DNA of 60,067 nt. Source: an uncultured Eubacterium sp. (GTDB taxonomy: Bacteria > Bacillota > Clostridia > Lachnospirales > Lachnospiraceae). Position 1 is the stretch's first letter, and each line of letters begins with the position of its first letter. The stretch covers positions 1-60,067 of the forward strand of contig URAI01000007.1 of the NCBI GenBank assembly GCA_900545725.1, written 5' to 3'. The notes below the pieces were generated by a model, which was not told the DNA's origin, did not search any database, and saw only the letters and a program-made list of their open reading frames with translations. Shown here piece after piece: positions 1-9,981 of the stretch. Position numbers and translations under genes: made by a program.

Positions 1-48
1 CCCATCAGCGTACAAATCTTACATATCAGCCACAGCCTGCCCGTCTCT

Positions 49-91
49 ACACCCCGCATTTCAATAAATCACAGTTTAGAGGTGTTTTTTT
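49..91 (+). terminator. Possible intrinsic terminator of a gene lying upstream of the window
   Basis: ACACC (49-53) can pair with GGTGT (81-85), followed directly by a run of seven T. The stem is short and the loop long, so this is weak. Nothing else in bases 1-164 looks coding. rarA has an AAAGGC ribosome binding site about 12 bases before its ATG. Confidence 0.3.
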
Positions 92-164
92 GTCATAAAA
101 TGTGATATATTAGAAATATTAATTATATGATATTATCAATCGTTTCAGAAAGGCACTGATAATT

Positions 165-1508
165 ATGGATTTATTTGATTATATGCGTGAAAATACAATG
201 AAAAACGAATCACCATTAGCTTCAAGGCTAAGACCGTCTACGCTTGATGAAGTTGTTGGACAGCAGCATATTATTGGTAAAGATAAGCTGTTATACAGGG
301 CAATTAAGGCAGACAAGATAAGCTCAATAATATTTTATGGTCCACCGGGAACCGGTAAGACAACACTTGCAAAGGTCATTGCCAATACGACAAGTGCCGA
401 ATTTAAGCAGATTAATGCAACGGTTGCCGGAAAGAAAGATATGGAGGATGTTATTACCGCAGCTAAGAATAATATGGGAATGTATGGTAAAAAGACAATT
501 CTTTTTGTTGATGAGATACACAGATTTAATAAAGGACAGCAGGATTATCTTCTTCCATATGTTGAGGATGGAACGATTATACTTATAGGAGCGACAACGG
601 AGAATCCGTATTTTGAAGTAAATGGAGCGTTAATATCAAGGTCGGTTATATTTGAATTAAAGCCACTTTCAAAAGAAGACATAAAGACTCTTATTAACAG
701 GGCTGTGTATGATAAGGATAAAGGTATGGGTGCATTTAATGCACATATAGATGAGGATGCACTTGAATTTCTTGCAGATATTTCAAATGGTGATGCAAGG
801 AATGCGCTTAATGCAGTTGAGCTTGGAATACTTACTACAAAGGCATCTGCTGATGGTATTATTCATATTACACTTGAGATAGCACAGGAATGTATACAGA
901 AGCGTGTGATAAAGTATGATAAGACAGGTGATAACCACTATGATACAGTATCAGCATTTATTAAAAGCATGAGAGGGTCTGATCCGGATGCGGCTGTATA
1001 TTATCTTGCAAGAATGTTATATGCGGGTGAAGACGTGAAGTTTATAGCACGAAGAATGATGATATGTGCAAGTGAAGATGTTGGTAATGCTGACCCGCAG
1101 GCACTTCAGGTTGCCGTATCGGCAGCGCAGGCAGTGGAAAGAATCGGTATGCCGGAGGCACGAATAATACTTGCACAGGCTGTTATATATATTGCTACAG
1201 CACCTAAGAGTAATGCGGCAATAATGGCAATTGATAAGGCTATGGAGACGGTGAAAGACCAGACTACGGCGCCTGTGCCTTCACATCTTCAGGATGCACA
1301 TTATAAGAGTGCCGGAAAGCTTGGACATGGTATAGGATATAAGTATTCGCATGATTATCCTAATCATTATGTAAGACAGCAGTATCTTCCTGATACACTT
1401 GTTGGTACACAATTTTATGAACCGACAGATATGGGATATGAGAAGAATATAAAAGAACATATGCGAAGAATACAATCGGAGGCTGATATTAATGAAGGAC
1501 AATATTAA
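165..1508 (+). CDS. rarA: Replication-associated recombination protein A (RarA/MgsA family AAA+ ATPase)
   Basis: A 447-residue cytoplasmic AAA+ ATPase of the clamp-loader-like RarA/MgsA/WRNIP1 family, which acts at stalled replication forks. The Walker A motif GPPGTGKT is at residues 59-66 and the Walker B motif LFVDEIHR at 113-120. The sensor region GATTENP follows. The C-terminal half carries the family's tetramerisation region (RMMICASEDVGNADP and following). Length is typical. The start is MDLFDYMREN, with an AAAGGC ribosome binding site upstream. The last 17 bases overlap the next gene, so rarA is probably cotranscribed with the uncharacterised cassette at 1492-8865. Family assignment is very secure. 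A functional link to the downstream genes is only suggested by the overlap. Confidence 0.96.
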   Translation: MDLFDYMRENTMKNESPLASRLRPSTLDEVVGQQHIIGKDKLLYRAIKADKISSIIFYGPPGTGKTTLAKVIANTTSAEFKQINATVAGKKDMEDVITAAKNNMGMYGKKTILFVDEIHRFNKGQQDYLLPYVEDGTIILIGATTENPYFEVNGALISRSVIFELKPLSKEDIKTLINRAVYDKDKGMGAFNAHIDEDALEFLADISNGDARNALNAVELGILTTKASADGIIHITLEIAQECIQKRVIKYDKTGDNHYDTVSAFIKSMRGSDPDAAVYYLARMLYAGEDVKFIARRMMICASEDVGNADPQALQVAVSAAQAVERIGMPEARIILAQAVIYIATAPKSNAAIMAIDKAMETVKDQTTAPVPSHLQDAHYKSAGKLGHGIGYKYSHDYPNHYVRQQYLPDTLVGTQFYEPTDMGYEKNIKEHMRRIQSEADINEGQY

Positions 1509-4500
1509 CCGTTTAGCAAGAGGCAATTTTATATATGAAAAGGCATCTGTTGAATTATCAGATAAGAGTATAAGTGAACAGATTGAGACTGGCAGGGTAT
1601 ACGAAAAAGAATTTATTATAAGCTCAAAAGAATTTGTTAAGGGAGTGGTATATTCGACTAATCCTGTGGTAGTTATACCGGAAAATAATTTTGGCGGAAG
1701 GACTAATAACATAACATATTCGGTTGACACACGTATGGTCCGTCCGCAGGAGCATATAACGGGCAGTTTTAATATTGTAAGTAATCTCGGAGAAGAAAGC
1801 ATTAATTATGATTTTACTGTTACCGTAAGAATGTGTGATACGAGCATTGGCAAGGCATATAATATGTTTCATTTTGCCAATCTTGTACAGACTGAACCTA
1901 AGGAAGCGCAGCAGCTGTTTATGTCAGATGAATTTAAAAATGTATTTATCAATGATAATGAACAGCTTATGAGTCTGTATGAGGTGCTTAAAAAGAGCAG
2001 TGATATACAGGCAGCAATTGAGGAATTTCTTGTTGCAGTTAAGAAAAAGATGCCTGTTACATTTGAAGTATCCGATTCTAAAAAGACATTTAACAATATA
2101 GAAGAAGACATACAGGAGCAGCTTGTAATAACCAGAAATAACTGGGGATATTTTAATATAGATATAACATCAGATGCGGATTTTATAAATGTACAGACAT
2201 TAAGACTTACAGAGGAGAATTTTACCGGTAACAGGTGCATTGTAAAATATACTATCAAAAAAGATAAGCTTCATGCCGGACTTAATCTTGCACGTATTAC
2301 ATTAAAGAGTGGCAATACACAACATACCGTTGAACTTGAAGTAAGAAATACACCTCTTATAGATATAAGCAGGAGAGAAGAGAGTAATGCCTTATATAAT
2401 ATTACTAAGGGATATCTTGATTACAGGATGCGCAAGGAGCAGATGAGTGACTGGCTTGAAAGAAGCAGTCAGATGATTGCAAGATTAAGAGCTTTTAAGA
2501 GTGATAACGAATTTTATAAACTGGCTCAGGCACAGATATTTGTTATGCAGGGGCTAAGTGATGATGCAGAGTGGCTGTTAAATAGTGTAATTGAATATAT
2601 AGGCGATAATAAAGATGGTAATGCTGAATTATATTGTTATTATTTATATGTCGATTCACTTTTGAAAAAAGACGACACAATAACCGCAAAGGCACTTAAT
2701 ATCGTAGAAAGATACTATGAGAATGGACATGATGACTGGAGAATATTGTGGCTTATATTATATCTTGATGTTGAAAGAGAGAAGAATCTTAGCATTAAGC
2801 TTGCAAGGATAAAGGATATGTATCATAAGGGACACAGAAGTCCTGTCATGTATTATGAAGCCATGCTTGTAATGAATGAACAGCCGGTGCTTTTAAGGGT
2901 GCTTAATGACTTTGAATTACAGGTTTTATATTTCGGATGCAGATATGGACTTGTAACAGAGAAGCTTGCAAAGTATGTATGCAGCCTCATATCTGAAGAA
3001 AAGATAGCTCATCTTAAATACTTAGGACTGCTTGAGCAGCTTAATAATATGTTTAGTGATGATGATATGCTTAATGTTCTTGTAACTCATATGATAAGAA
3101 ATGAACTCATGGGAGAACAGTATTTTGAAATATATAAAAAGGGCATTTTAAGGAAGCTTAGAATAACAAGGCTGTATGAATTTTATATGGCAAGCCTTGA
3201 TAAGAGCAGGATGGTCAGACTGCCTAAGATAGTTCTTATGTATTTTGCATATGAACCACAATTAGATTATGAAAATAAAGCATATCTTTATGCCAATGTA
3301 TTGACAAATGAGATTGACAATGCAGAGGTGATGAAAGAGTACAGCTATCAGATAGAGCAGTTTGCGTATGAGCAGATGAAGTTAAGGCATATTGACAATA
3401 ATCTGTGTATTATTTACAGACATATATTTATGAATGTCAAGGTAGATGATGACAATAAGGACTTTTTAAGCAGATTTGTATTTGCATATAAGATTACATG
3501 CTTTGATGAGAGTATTACAAATGTTATCGTAAGGCATAAGGAATTTGATATTGAGATGTCATATCCGGTAATCAACCATGCAGCCTTTGTACAGATGTAT
3601 ACGGACAACTGCGCTGTTGCATTTGAGGATGCCAAAGGAATAAGAAGATATTGTAATGTCAAGTATGAGCTTGAGAGAGTATTTGATAATAACAAGATAT
3701 TATCACAGCTTGTAAGTGATAATAATTGTAATAATATCAATATAACAATATTTGTACATGAGAATAATATAAGAAATAATAATCACAGCAGAAAGGCACT
3801 TGATAACTGTGTAAAGCTTCTTAGCTGTGATGAACTTGAAGATACTTACAAAAAAGGTATTAATTCATGGATAATAGATTATTATTATAATCATGGAGAT
3901 GCCGGCGAATTTATGATAAGTTATAACAATGTTGAAGGTACACAGCTTGATGCATTGGATTTTGAGAGACTTACGGATATATATATTGAGAACAGGATGT
4001 ATAACAAGGCATATAATATCATCAACAGTCTGGGATTTTCAGGCGTGGATATGATAAAGCTTTTCAGGCTTTGCAGATATTTTATTGAGGATTCGGAATA
4101 TGGTTATGATTCTGTTATTAATAATATATGTTCATACCTTTTTGCAAATAAGAAATACGATGAAGTTATACTAAGATATATGTCACTTTATCATAATTCT
4201 TCCAATGAAAATATGTATTACTTATGGAGAGCATGTGAAAACTTCGATGTACAGTCAGAAGAATTAAATGAGCGTATTGTGTCGCAGATGATGTTTACAG
4301 GAGAACTTTCAGACAGGCTTAAGAGAGTCTTTAAGGATTATTATAAAAATGGTGCCGATAAGACTGTTACAAGAGCATATATATGTTATAATTCATATCT
4401 TTCCTTTGTAAAATTGAAAAAATCGGACATATATGTATATCATATAATGGAAGAGCTTATTGAAGAAAATGAAAGCTTTTCTGATATATGTCTGCTGGCA

Positions 4501-5034
4501 TTGCTTAAAAATTATTCTGAGAATGAGTTGAAAGATATGTCGGATATGCAGATAAAGATTGCACAGGCTATACTTGATGATATGTGCAGTAAGAATAAGA
4601 ATTTTGAATTTTATAAGAAGTTTAAGGGAACACTTAAGCTGCCATATAACATATTTGACAAGACCATTATAGAATACAGGGCGGCACCTGATGAAAGAGT
4701 TGAGATACATTATGCAATGGAAGATATGCAGCAGTTCAGGACTGAGGTTATGAAATGTCAGGCCGGTGGTGTATTTACCAAAGAATTTACACTGTTTTAT
4801 GGTGACAGCATGAAGTATTATTTTACACAGGACAAGAATGATGAGTCAGTTAAGACAGATACTTCAAGCATTGTATGCAATGAGTGTGCTGAGGATGAAC
4901 TGTCAGACAGATTTGATTATATAAATGAGATGATTGCAAGCAGAGATATGCATGATATGGTAACATTAAAACAGCTTATGGAAATGTATTGTATAAAGGA
5001 TTATGCTGTTTCACAGATTTTTAAACCAATGTAG
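1492..5034 (+). CDS. Giant helical-repeat protein, DUF5717 family (function unknown)
   Basis: A 1180-residue protein that I recognise as DUF5717-like, a family I associate with Lachnospiraceae. It has no signal peptide and no membrane segment. The N-terminal ~290 residues are beta-rich, with two stretches resembling immunoglobulin-like modules (roughly 38-115 and 219-275). The second contains FINVQTLRLTEENFTG and ARITLKSG. From about residue 295 to 1110 it is a long array of amphipathic helices in TPR/solenoid style (SDDAEWLLNSVIEYIGDN, MYNKAYNIINSLGF). No catalytic motif is visible. The ATG lies 9 bases after GGAGG and overlaps rarA by 17 bases. It heads a cassette with the Hsp70-like gene, a TPR gene and a coiled-coil membrane protein, so a scaffold or client-binding role is plausible. 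That role is inference. Confidence 0.8.
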   Translation: MKDNINRLARGNFIYEKASVELSDKSISEQIETGRVYEKEFIISSKEFVKGVVYSTNPVVVIPENNFGGRTNNITYSVDTRMVRPQEHITGSFNIVSNLGEESINYDFTVTVRMCDTSIGKAYNMFHFANLVQTEPKEAQQLFMSDEFKNVFINDNEQLMSLYEVLKKSSDIQAAIEEFLVAVKKKMPVTFEVSDSKKTFNNIEEDIQEQLVITRNNWGYFNIDITSDADFINVQTLRLTEENFTGNRCIVKYTIKKDKLHAGLNLARITLKSGNTQHTVELEVRNTPLIDISRREESNALYNITKGYLDYRMRKEQMSDWLERSSQMIARLRAFKSDNEFYKLAQAQIFVMQGLSDDAEWLLNSVIEYIGDNKDGNAELYCYYLYVDSLLKKDDTITAKALNIVERYYENGHDDWRILWLILYLDVEREKNLSIKLARIKDMYHKGHRSPVMYYEAMLVMNEQPVLLRVLNDFELQVLYFGCRYGLVTEKLAKYVCSLISEEKIAHLKYLGLLEQLNNMFSDDDMLNVLVTHMIRNELMGEQYFEIYKKGILRKLRITRLYEFYMASLDKSRMVRLPKIVLMYFAYEPQLDYENKAYLYANVLTNEIDNAEVMKEYSYQIEQFAYEQMKLRHIDNNLCIIYRHIFMNVKVDDDNKDFLSRFVFAYKITCFDESITNVIVRHKEFDIEMSYPVINHAAFVQMYTDNCAVAFEDAKGIRRYCNVKYELERVFDNNKILSQLVSDNNCNNINITIFVHENNIRNNNHSRKALDNCVKLLSCDELEDTYKKGINSWIIDYYYNHGDAGEFMISYNNVEGTQLDALDFERLTDIYIENRMYNKAYNIINSLGFSGVDMIKLFRLCRYFIEDSEYGYDSVINNICSYLFANKKYDEVILRYMSLYHNSSNENMYYLWRACENFDVQSEELNERIVSQMMFTGELSDRLKRVFKDYYKNGADKTVTRAYICYNSYLSFVKLKKSDIYVYHIMEELIEENESFSDICLLALLKNYSENELKDMSDMQIKIAQAILDDMCSKNKNFEFYKKFKGTLKLPYNIFDKTIIEYRAAPDERVEIHYAMEDMQQFRTEVMKCQAGGVFTKEFTLFYGDSMKYYFTQDKNDESVKTDTSSIVCNECAEDELSDRFDYINEMIASRDMHDMVTLKQLMEMYCIKDYAVSQIFKPM

Positions 5035-5069
5035 TATATTAATGGCATAAGAGTCAAAAGGAGGAAGAC

Positions 5070-6278
5070 GTGAGTGATAATGCACAGTTAAATGACGGAC
5101 TGATTATTGGAATTGATATACAAAAGATATATTCGCAGGTGAGCTGGTATAATAATACAGATAATACATGTGAACCGGTTAATGCCGGAAAGGATTCATT
5201 TGTTGAAAATCCCAAAGAAGTGTGTGAATTATTTAACATACCTCAGGGGCTGGATTATGATTATACTAAGGAACTTGCAGATTTTATAGCAGGCCTTATC
5301 GGACAGGTAAAGTCAAAGTGTGGACGTATGAAGGTGGAAAAGATATGTATTACAGTTGAGGTATTTGAAAAATATATACTTGACCGTATTAGTTCGGCAC
5401 TTGAAAGTCTGCAGTTTTCGAAAGAACAATGGATTCTTATAAGCCATGAAGAAAGTTATGCATATTATGCATTCAGTCAGAAACCAGAACTTTATACGTC
5501 AGGGGTTATGCTTCTTGATTATACTATTGATGGACTTCATACATATAAGATGTATATGGGAAAGATACAGGGTGAGGATGTTATTATGGAAAAGAGACAG
5601 AGCTTTTCTGACCCTGAAATCCTTAGTATAGTTGGTAAGAATAAGAGCTTTAATGATGGATATTCACATCTTATGGAAATAATAAGAAGTGTTATGCCTG
5701 ACAGAAGCCTTTCGTCAGTATATCTTACGGGTCAGGGATTTGATGTTTCTGAATTTCCAAAAGAATTTGCCCAGATGTTATGTACCGGAAGAAAGGCATT
5801 TGCAGGACAGAATCTTTTTGTTAAAGGTGCATGTTATTGTGCCGGTGAAGAGGTACAGCCAAGGCTTTTTAAGGATGTGATTCCGGCATGTTATAACAGG
5901 ATAACTACAACTGTTGAGACTGATATAATTGAAAGAGGTGTTCCAAAAAGATTCAGGCTTGTAAGGGCTGGAACTAACTGGTATATGGCAGAAAGAAATA
6001 TTGATTTTATACTCGATGATGTAACAAGAATCAAATTCATTTTAAGAAGCTGCGACACTAATATTGAATATGAGGAATATGTTGACATAAGTGATATACC
6101 ATACAGACAGGGAAAACTTACAAGGATTAATATGGATATATCATTTAAAAATGACAACACAATGCTTGTTACTGTTACGGACAGAGGATTTGGTGATTTT
6201 GCAAAAAGCTCAGGTAAAGTAATAAGAAAAGAAATATGTCTTGATACACAGAGTAATGTATCAGAAGGGAATGTTTAA
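5070..6278 (+). CDS. Degenerate Hsp70/actin-fold protein, DUF5716-like
   Basis: A 402-residue protein starting at GTG with a strong GGAGG nine bases upstream. Recognised as DUF5716-like; the Hsp70 comparison is my own reading. Residues ~11-28 (IIGIDIQKIYSQVSWY) match the phosphate-1 strand pair of actin/Hsp70 ATPases. Residues ~90-135 (KICITVEVFEKYILDRI, then ILISHEESYAYYAF) resemble the Hsp70 segment leading to its NEPTAAALAYG motif. GVMLLDYTIDG takes the phosphate-2 position. SSVYLTGQGF, then NLFVKGACYCAG, take the adenosine and C-terminal positions. After ~residue 280, IERGVPKRF, DISDIPYRQGKL and DNTMLVTVTDRGFG follow the order of the Hsp70 beta substrate-binding domain. There is no helical lid. 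The glycines of both phosphate loops are largely lost, so ATPase activity is uncertain. Confidence 0.72.
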   Translation: MSDNAQLNDGLIIGIDIQKIYSQVSWYNNTDNTCEPVNAGKDSFVENPKEVCELFNIPQGLDYDYTKELADFIAGLIGQVKSKCGRMKVEKICITVEVFEKYILDRISSALESLQFSKEQWILISHEESYAYYAFSQKPELYTSGVMLLDYTIDGLHTYKMYMGKIQGEDVIMEKRQSFSDPEILSIVGKNKSFNDGYSHLMEIIRSVMPDRSLSSVYLTGQGFDVSEFPKEFAQMLCTGRKAFAGQNLFVKGACYCAGEEVQPRLFKDVIPACYNRITTTVETDIIERGVPKRFRLVRAGTNWYMAERNIDFILDDVTRIKFILRSCDTNIEYEEYVDISDIPYRQGKLTRINMDISFKNDNTMLVTVTDRGFGDFAKSSGKVIRKEICLDTQSNVSEGNV

Positions 6279-7099
6279 TGAGTGGAATGATTCTATGCAG
6301 AACTAAGGAGTCACAAGTTCCATTGCATATTGACAGTATGGATATTAATATCTATTCACTGGAAGAGTTAAGCTATTATATATATAATAATATATATGTA
6401 ATTGAGATGGATATGATAGATGACAGACTTCTTAAATTTATAAAGGAAGATGTAGGAGAGTATGCACTTGCAGACAGGATAGAATATCTTATGCAGAATG
6501 GTGGGGGACTTGCACAGATTGTTGTTACAATACTTAAGTATGTAGACTATTATAATGACGAAGAGATAGATGAGATTAAGGATATACTTGAGACTCTTAA
6601 TACACAGAAAGTATATGAAAGATTAAAGTCAAGGGCAGATTCTTATCTTAACCATAAATTCTACTATAAAGCTATTATTACATATCAGAAGATATTGGAT
6701 GGAAACATTGATACAAGTCTTTCGGGGCTTTTTTATGCAAATGTTAATAACAATATTGGTGTGGCTTATGCAAGGATGTTTTTATTTGAACAGGCGGCTT
6801 TTTATTTTAAAGAAGCATATAGAATAGGTCAGCATGATGAGTATAAGAAAGCATATATGATGGCAGAAAGAATGGCAAAGGGCAGTAATATTATTGAAGA
6901 TGATGATGCAGGAAAAGAGGAGCTTGCTGTAAGAAAAGCTATAGAGACAAGTGAGTCTAATGCGGTATATTCTGATGAATACGGACAGCTTGAGTCCACA
7001 TTTAAAAAGAAGGATGAAGGACATGTGGCAGAGTATTATAATCAGATAGAAGCACTTATTGAATTGTGGAAGCAGAATTACAGAAAGTACACATCATAA
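6278..7099 (+). CDS. TPR-containing protein of the DUF5717/DUF5716 cassette
   Basis: A 273-residue soluble, acidic, mostly helical protein. Its ATG shares one base with the TAA stop of the Hsp70-like gene (TAATG), implying translational coupling. Residues ~113-200 contain two to three tetratricopeptide-type helix pairs (YYKAIITYQKILDG; NNIGVAYARMFLFEQAAFYF; IGQHDEYKKAYMMAERM). The C-terminal ~60 residues are charged and probably flexible. No enzyme motif and no J-domain HPD motif are visible. TPR proteins commonly bind the tails of chaperones or act as assembly adaptors, so an adaptor to the preceding Hsp70-like protein is a reasonable inference but untested. I do not recognise a named family. 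Confidence 0.75.
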   Translation: MSGMILCRTKESQVPLHIDSMDINIYSLEELSYYIYNNIYVIEMDMIDDRLLKFIKEDVGEYALADRIEYLMQNGGGLAQIVVTILKYVDYYNDEEIDEIKDILETLNTQKVYERLKSRADSYLNHKFYYKAIITYQKILDGNIDTSLSGLFYANVNNNIGVAYARMFLFEQAAFYFKEAYRIGQHDEYKKAYMMAERMAKGSNIIEDDDAGKEELAVRKAIETSESNAVYSDEYGQLESTFKKKDEGHVAEYYNQIEALIELWKQNYRKYTS

Positions 7100-7116
7100 G
7101 ATGGTAATGAGGAAAT

Positions 7117-8865
7117 ATGGGTATATTTAAAAGTTTAAAAAAGACATATGATGAAGAGTATAATTTGGAAAATATGGACGACCTTTCATATGATATAGAT
7201 GAAGCATTTGTGGGTGATATTAATGAACATCATAGCATGGCAGTCGCAGATATTGATAAGGATATCACACCCGGAGAGCTTAATGGGTATGAAGCCGAAA
7301 AAGAAGCTATAGAAGATAAAGTAAAAAATGAGAGTGTGGATGAGCTTGTAAGCCAGTTTGAAAGAAAATATGAAATATATAACCAGAGGTCAAGGCAAAA
7401 AGATCCTGAGGTATATATTGATAAGAAAAAAGAAAAAGCATTAAGCAGTTATGATAAGGCTTATGAAGCTAAGAAGCGTGCGCAGGAAGAAGAAGAAAGA
7501 TTTGACCAGCTTCTAAACAGCGTTCAGGCGAAGGGGCTTATGAATGCTGTTGATAAAATCAATAATTCAGACCATCTTGTAAAAAGAAATGGTCAAAAGA
7601 ACGAAAAAAAGCTGTCAGACCAGCTTGCTGCCATTGAAAAAGAGGCTGATAAAAAACAGCTTGAGATTGAGAAAAATGCCATAAAAAAGACTCTTATAGA
7701 TGGAGCTAAAAGTGCAGGTATCCATAAAAAAGAAACTAAGAAAACAATCACGGCAAAAAGGTATGATAATAAAATAAGCGAGTATATAAAGCAGCAATGC
7801 AGCGTGATGGAAGATGCAGCGGTTAATATTGATATGTCAATGAGTGAATATGAGCTTGTTACAAGACAATTTTCGGATGTACAGATGATAGAGGCGGCAC
7901 CGGATTATATACTTAACCAGATATCTCAGGAAGCGGAAAGAGTCGATAATCTTACGGTAGACAGAAGAATGTATAAGTCAGATGAAAAGAAGCTTTCAGC
8001 CAATGCATACAGAAGAATGGAGCTTATTGAGGATGATTTTAAGACAAATCTTAAATACCTTGAAAAAGAGGAATCATATTATGAAGCTGTAAAAAGAGAT
8101 ATGCGTATTCTTGAGGCGGAAAGATTGTCCCTGCGTATTGATGCACAGGAGCTGACAAAAAGGCAGCTTAAGGTGCGTAGGATATCACTTATTTCAGTTA
8201 TATTCCTTGTTATTGTCTTTTCAATATTTGTAATTGCCATGATAGCAATGGATGATACACAAAACATGCTTCTATTTGTAGTAATAACCGGACTTGGAGC
8301 TATAATAGCACTTGGAATGTTTGGAATATTAAGAGTTACTGAAAGACAGGTAATGATTACTGAAAAGAAGCTTAACAAGGCAGCAGCACTTCTTAATAAG
8401 ATTAAGATTAAGTATATTAACGCAGCCAATGCGCTTGATTATGGATATTCCAAATATGGAGTGAAAAGCTCATACGAGCTTGTTAAGAAGTTTGAAGCTT
8501 ATCTTGAGATGAAAGAAGAGCAGCAAAGGGTAATCAAGCTTACTACTAATCTTAATCAGGCAGAGGAACATCTGCAGTCATTATTAAGACAGGCAGGCGT
8601 ATACGATACACAGGTATGGCTTACAAGAGTAAAGGCTTTATATAATAAAAATGAGATGGTTGAGGTACGGCATAATCTTACGGTACAAAGGCAGAGATTA
8701 AGAGGCATAATACAGGATAATGAAGATATTATGGAAGAGGCAAAATGCAACATTATGAAAATTACTAATAACAATCCTGCTTATATGAAGGAAGCACTTG
8801 ATATAATAGAAGACTTTGAAAAGAGAAGCCGGCTAAGGGAAAAACCACAAAAAGCCAACTATTAA
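7117..8865 (+). CDS. Coiled-coil protein with a central membrane hairpin
   Basis: A 582-residue protein starting ATG after a GAGGAAAT ribosome binding site, 17 bases past the TPR gene. Residues ~60-350 are highly charged, Lys/Glu/Gln-rich helices typical of coiled coil (KKRAQEEEERFDQLLNSV; KEADKKQLEIEKNAIKK). Two hydrophobic segments at about 356-376 (ISLISVIFLVIVFSIFVIA) and 384-404 (LLFVVITGLGAIIALGMFG) form a membrane hairpin, placing both long arms on the same, presumably cytoplasmic, side. The C-terminal ~170 residues are again helical and charged. It is the last gene of the cassette, before the pheS promoter. It could anchor the Hsp70-like/TPR complex to the membrane (inference). No known family was recognised. 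Confidence 0.72.
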   Translation: MGIFKSLKKTYDEEYNLENMDDLSYDIDEAFVGDINEHHSMAVADIDKDITPGELNGYEAEKEAIEDKVKNESVDELVSQFERKYEIYNQRSRQKDPEVYIDKKKEKALSSYDKAYEAKKRAQEEEERFDQLLNSVQAKGLMNAVDKINNSDHLVKRNGQKNEKKLSDQLAAIEKEADKKQLEIEKNAIKKTLIDGAKSAGIHKKETKKTITAKRYDNKISEYIKQQCSVMEDAAVNIDMSMSEYELVTRQFSDVQMIEAAPDYILNQISQEAERVDNLTVDRRMYKSDEKKLSANAYRRMELIEDDFKTNLKYLEKEESYYEAVKRDMRILEAERLSLRIDAQELTKRQLKVRRISLISVIFLVIVFSIFVIAMIAMDDTQNMLLFVVITGLGAIIALGMFGILRVTERQVMITEKKLNKAAALLNKIKIKYINAANALDYGYSKYGVKSSYELVKKFEAYLEMKEEQQRVIKLTTNLNQAEEHLQSLLRQAGVYDTQVWLTRVKALYNKNEMVEVRHNLTVQRQRLRGIIQDNEDIMEEAKCNIMKITNNNPAYMKEALDIIEDFEKRSRLREKPQKANY

Positions 8866-8895
8866 ATAAATATTAAATAAAAAATAAAATTTTGC

Positions 8896-8923
8896 TTGCC
8901 AATTGCAATGCATGTGTTAAAAT
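8896..8923 (+). promoter_or_regulatory. Probable sigma-A promoter of pheS
   Basis: TTGCCA (8896-8901), 16-base spacer, TAAAAT (8918-8923). The same hexamer pair precedes efp (23911-23939). It lies in the 93-base gap after the cassette, so pheS can be expressed independently of rarA. Confidence 0.6.
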
Positions 8924-8958
8924 GAAAATTAGGTTTTTTCAGATGGAGGAAAAAGAAG

Positions 8959-9981
8959 ATGATGAAAGAAAGATTACAGGAAATCAAAGAAAAAGCTTTA
9001 GAGCAGATTAATTCAACTGATTCCCTCGAAAAATTAAATGAAGTAAGAGTTGCTTTCTTAGGAAAGAAGGGAGAGCTTACGGAAGTTCTTAAGGGAATGA
9101 AGGATGTTGCTCCTGAAGACAGACCAGCTGTAGGTCAGATTGTTAATGATACAAGAAAGAATATTGAAGAAGTTCTTGAAGCAGCTAAGAAGAATCTTGC
9201 AGCAAAGTTAAGAGAAGCACAGCTTAAGAGTGAAGTTATTGATGTTACACTTCCGGCTAAGAAGAATAATGTAGGACACAGCCATCCTGATACACTTGCA
9301 CTTGAAGAAGTTGAAAATATATTCGTAGGAATGGGTTATGAAGTAGTTGAAGGACCGGAAGTTGAATATGACTATTATAACTTTGAGGCACTTAATATTC
9401 CTGCTAACCATCCGGCTAAGGATGAACAGGATACATTCTATATCAATGATAAGATTGTGCTTAGAACACAGACATCTTCTGTACAGGTGCATGAGATGGA
9501 AAAAGGAAAGCTTCCTATTAAGATGATTTCACCGGGACGTGTATACAGAGCAGATGAGGTTGATGCGACACATTCTCCATGCTTCCATCAGGTAGAAGGA
9601 CTTGTTATTGATGAAAATGTAACCTTTGCGGATTTAAAGGGAACTCTTGCTGAATGGGCAAGACAGTACTTCGGACCTGATACAAAGGTTAAGTTCAGAC
9701 CACATCACTTCCCATTTACAGAGCCTAGTGCTGAGATGGATGTTACATGCTTTAAGTGTGGTGGTAAGGGCTGCCGTATGTGTAAGGGTGAAGGCTGGAT
9801 TGAGATATTAGGCTGTGGTATGGTTCATCCACATGTATTTGAGATGTGCGGAATTGATAAGGATAAGTATAAGGGCTTTGCATTTGGTATCGGACTTGAA
9901 AGAATTGCAGACCTTAAGTATGAGATAGATGATATGAGACTGTTATATGAAAACGATATCCGTTTCTTAAAGCAGTTCTAA
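8959..9981 (+). CDS. pheS: Phenylalanine--tRNA ligase alpha subunit
   Basis: A 340-residue class II aminoacyl-tRNA synthetase alpha chain that charges tRNA-Phe as an alpha2beta2 enzyme with PheT. The N-terminal ~85 residues form the coiled-coil tRNA-binding arm. Motif 2 (SPGRVYRADEVDATHS) is near residues 190-205. The Phe-pocket and motif 3 region (FGIGLERIADLKY) is near residue 310. A GGAGG precedes tandem ATG codons at 8959 and 8962. Either could initiate; 8959 has slightly short spacing. Length is normal. pheT follows, but only after an unusual 213-base gap containing a hairpin-T5 element, so the two subunits may not be expressed from a simple bicistron. Function is certain by family. Confidence 0.97.
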   Translation: MMKERLQEIKEKALEQINSTDSLEKLNEVRVAFLGKKGELTEVLKGMKDVAPEDRPAVGQIVNDTRKNIEEVLEAAKKNLAAKLREAQLKSEVIDVTLPAKKNNVGHSHPDTLALEEVENIFVGMGYEVVEGPEVEYDYYNFEALNIPANHPAKDEQDTFYINDKIVLRTQTSSVQVHEMEKGKLPIKMISPGRVYRADEVDATHSPCFHQVEGLVIDENVTFADLKGTLAEWARQYFGPDTKVKFRPHHFPFTEPSAEMDVTCFKCGGKGCRMCKGEGWIEILGCGMVHPHVFEMCGIDKDKYKGFAFGIGLERIADLKYEIDDMRLLYENDIRFLKQF

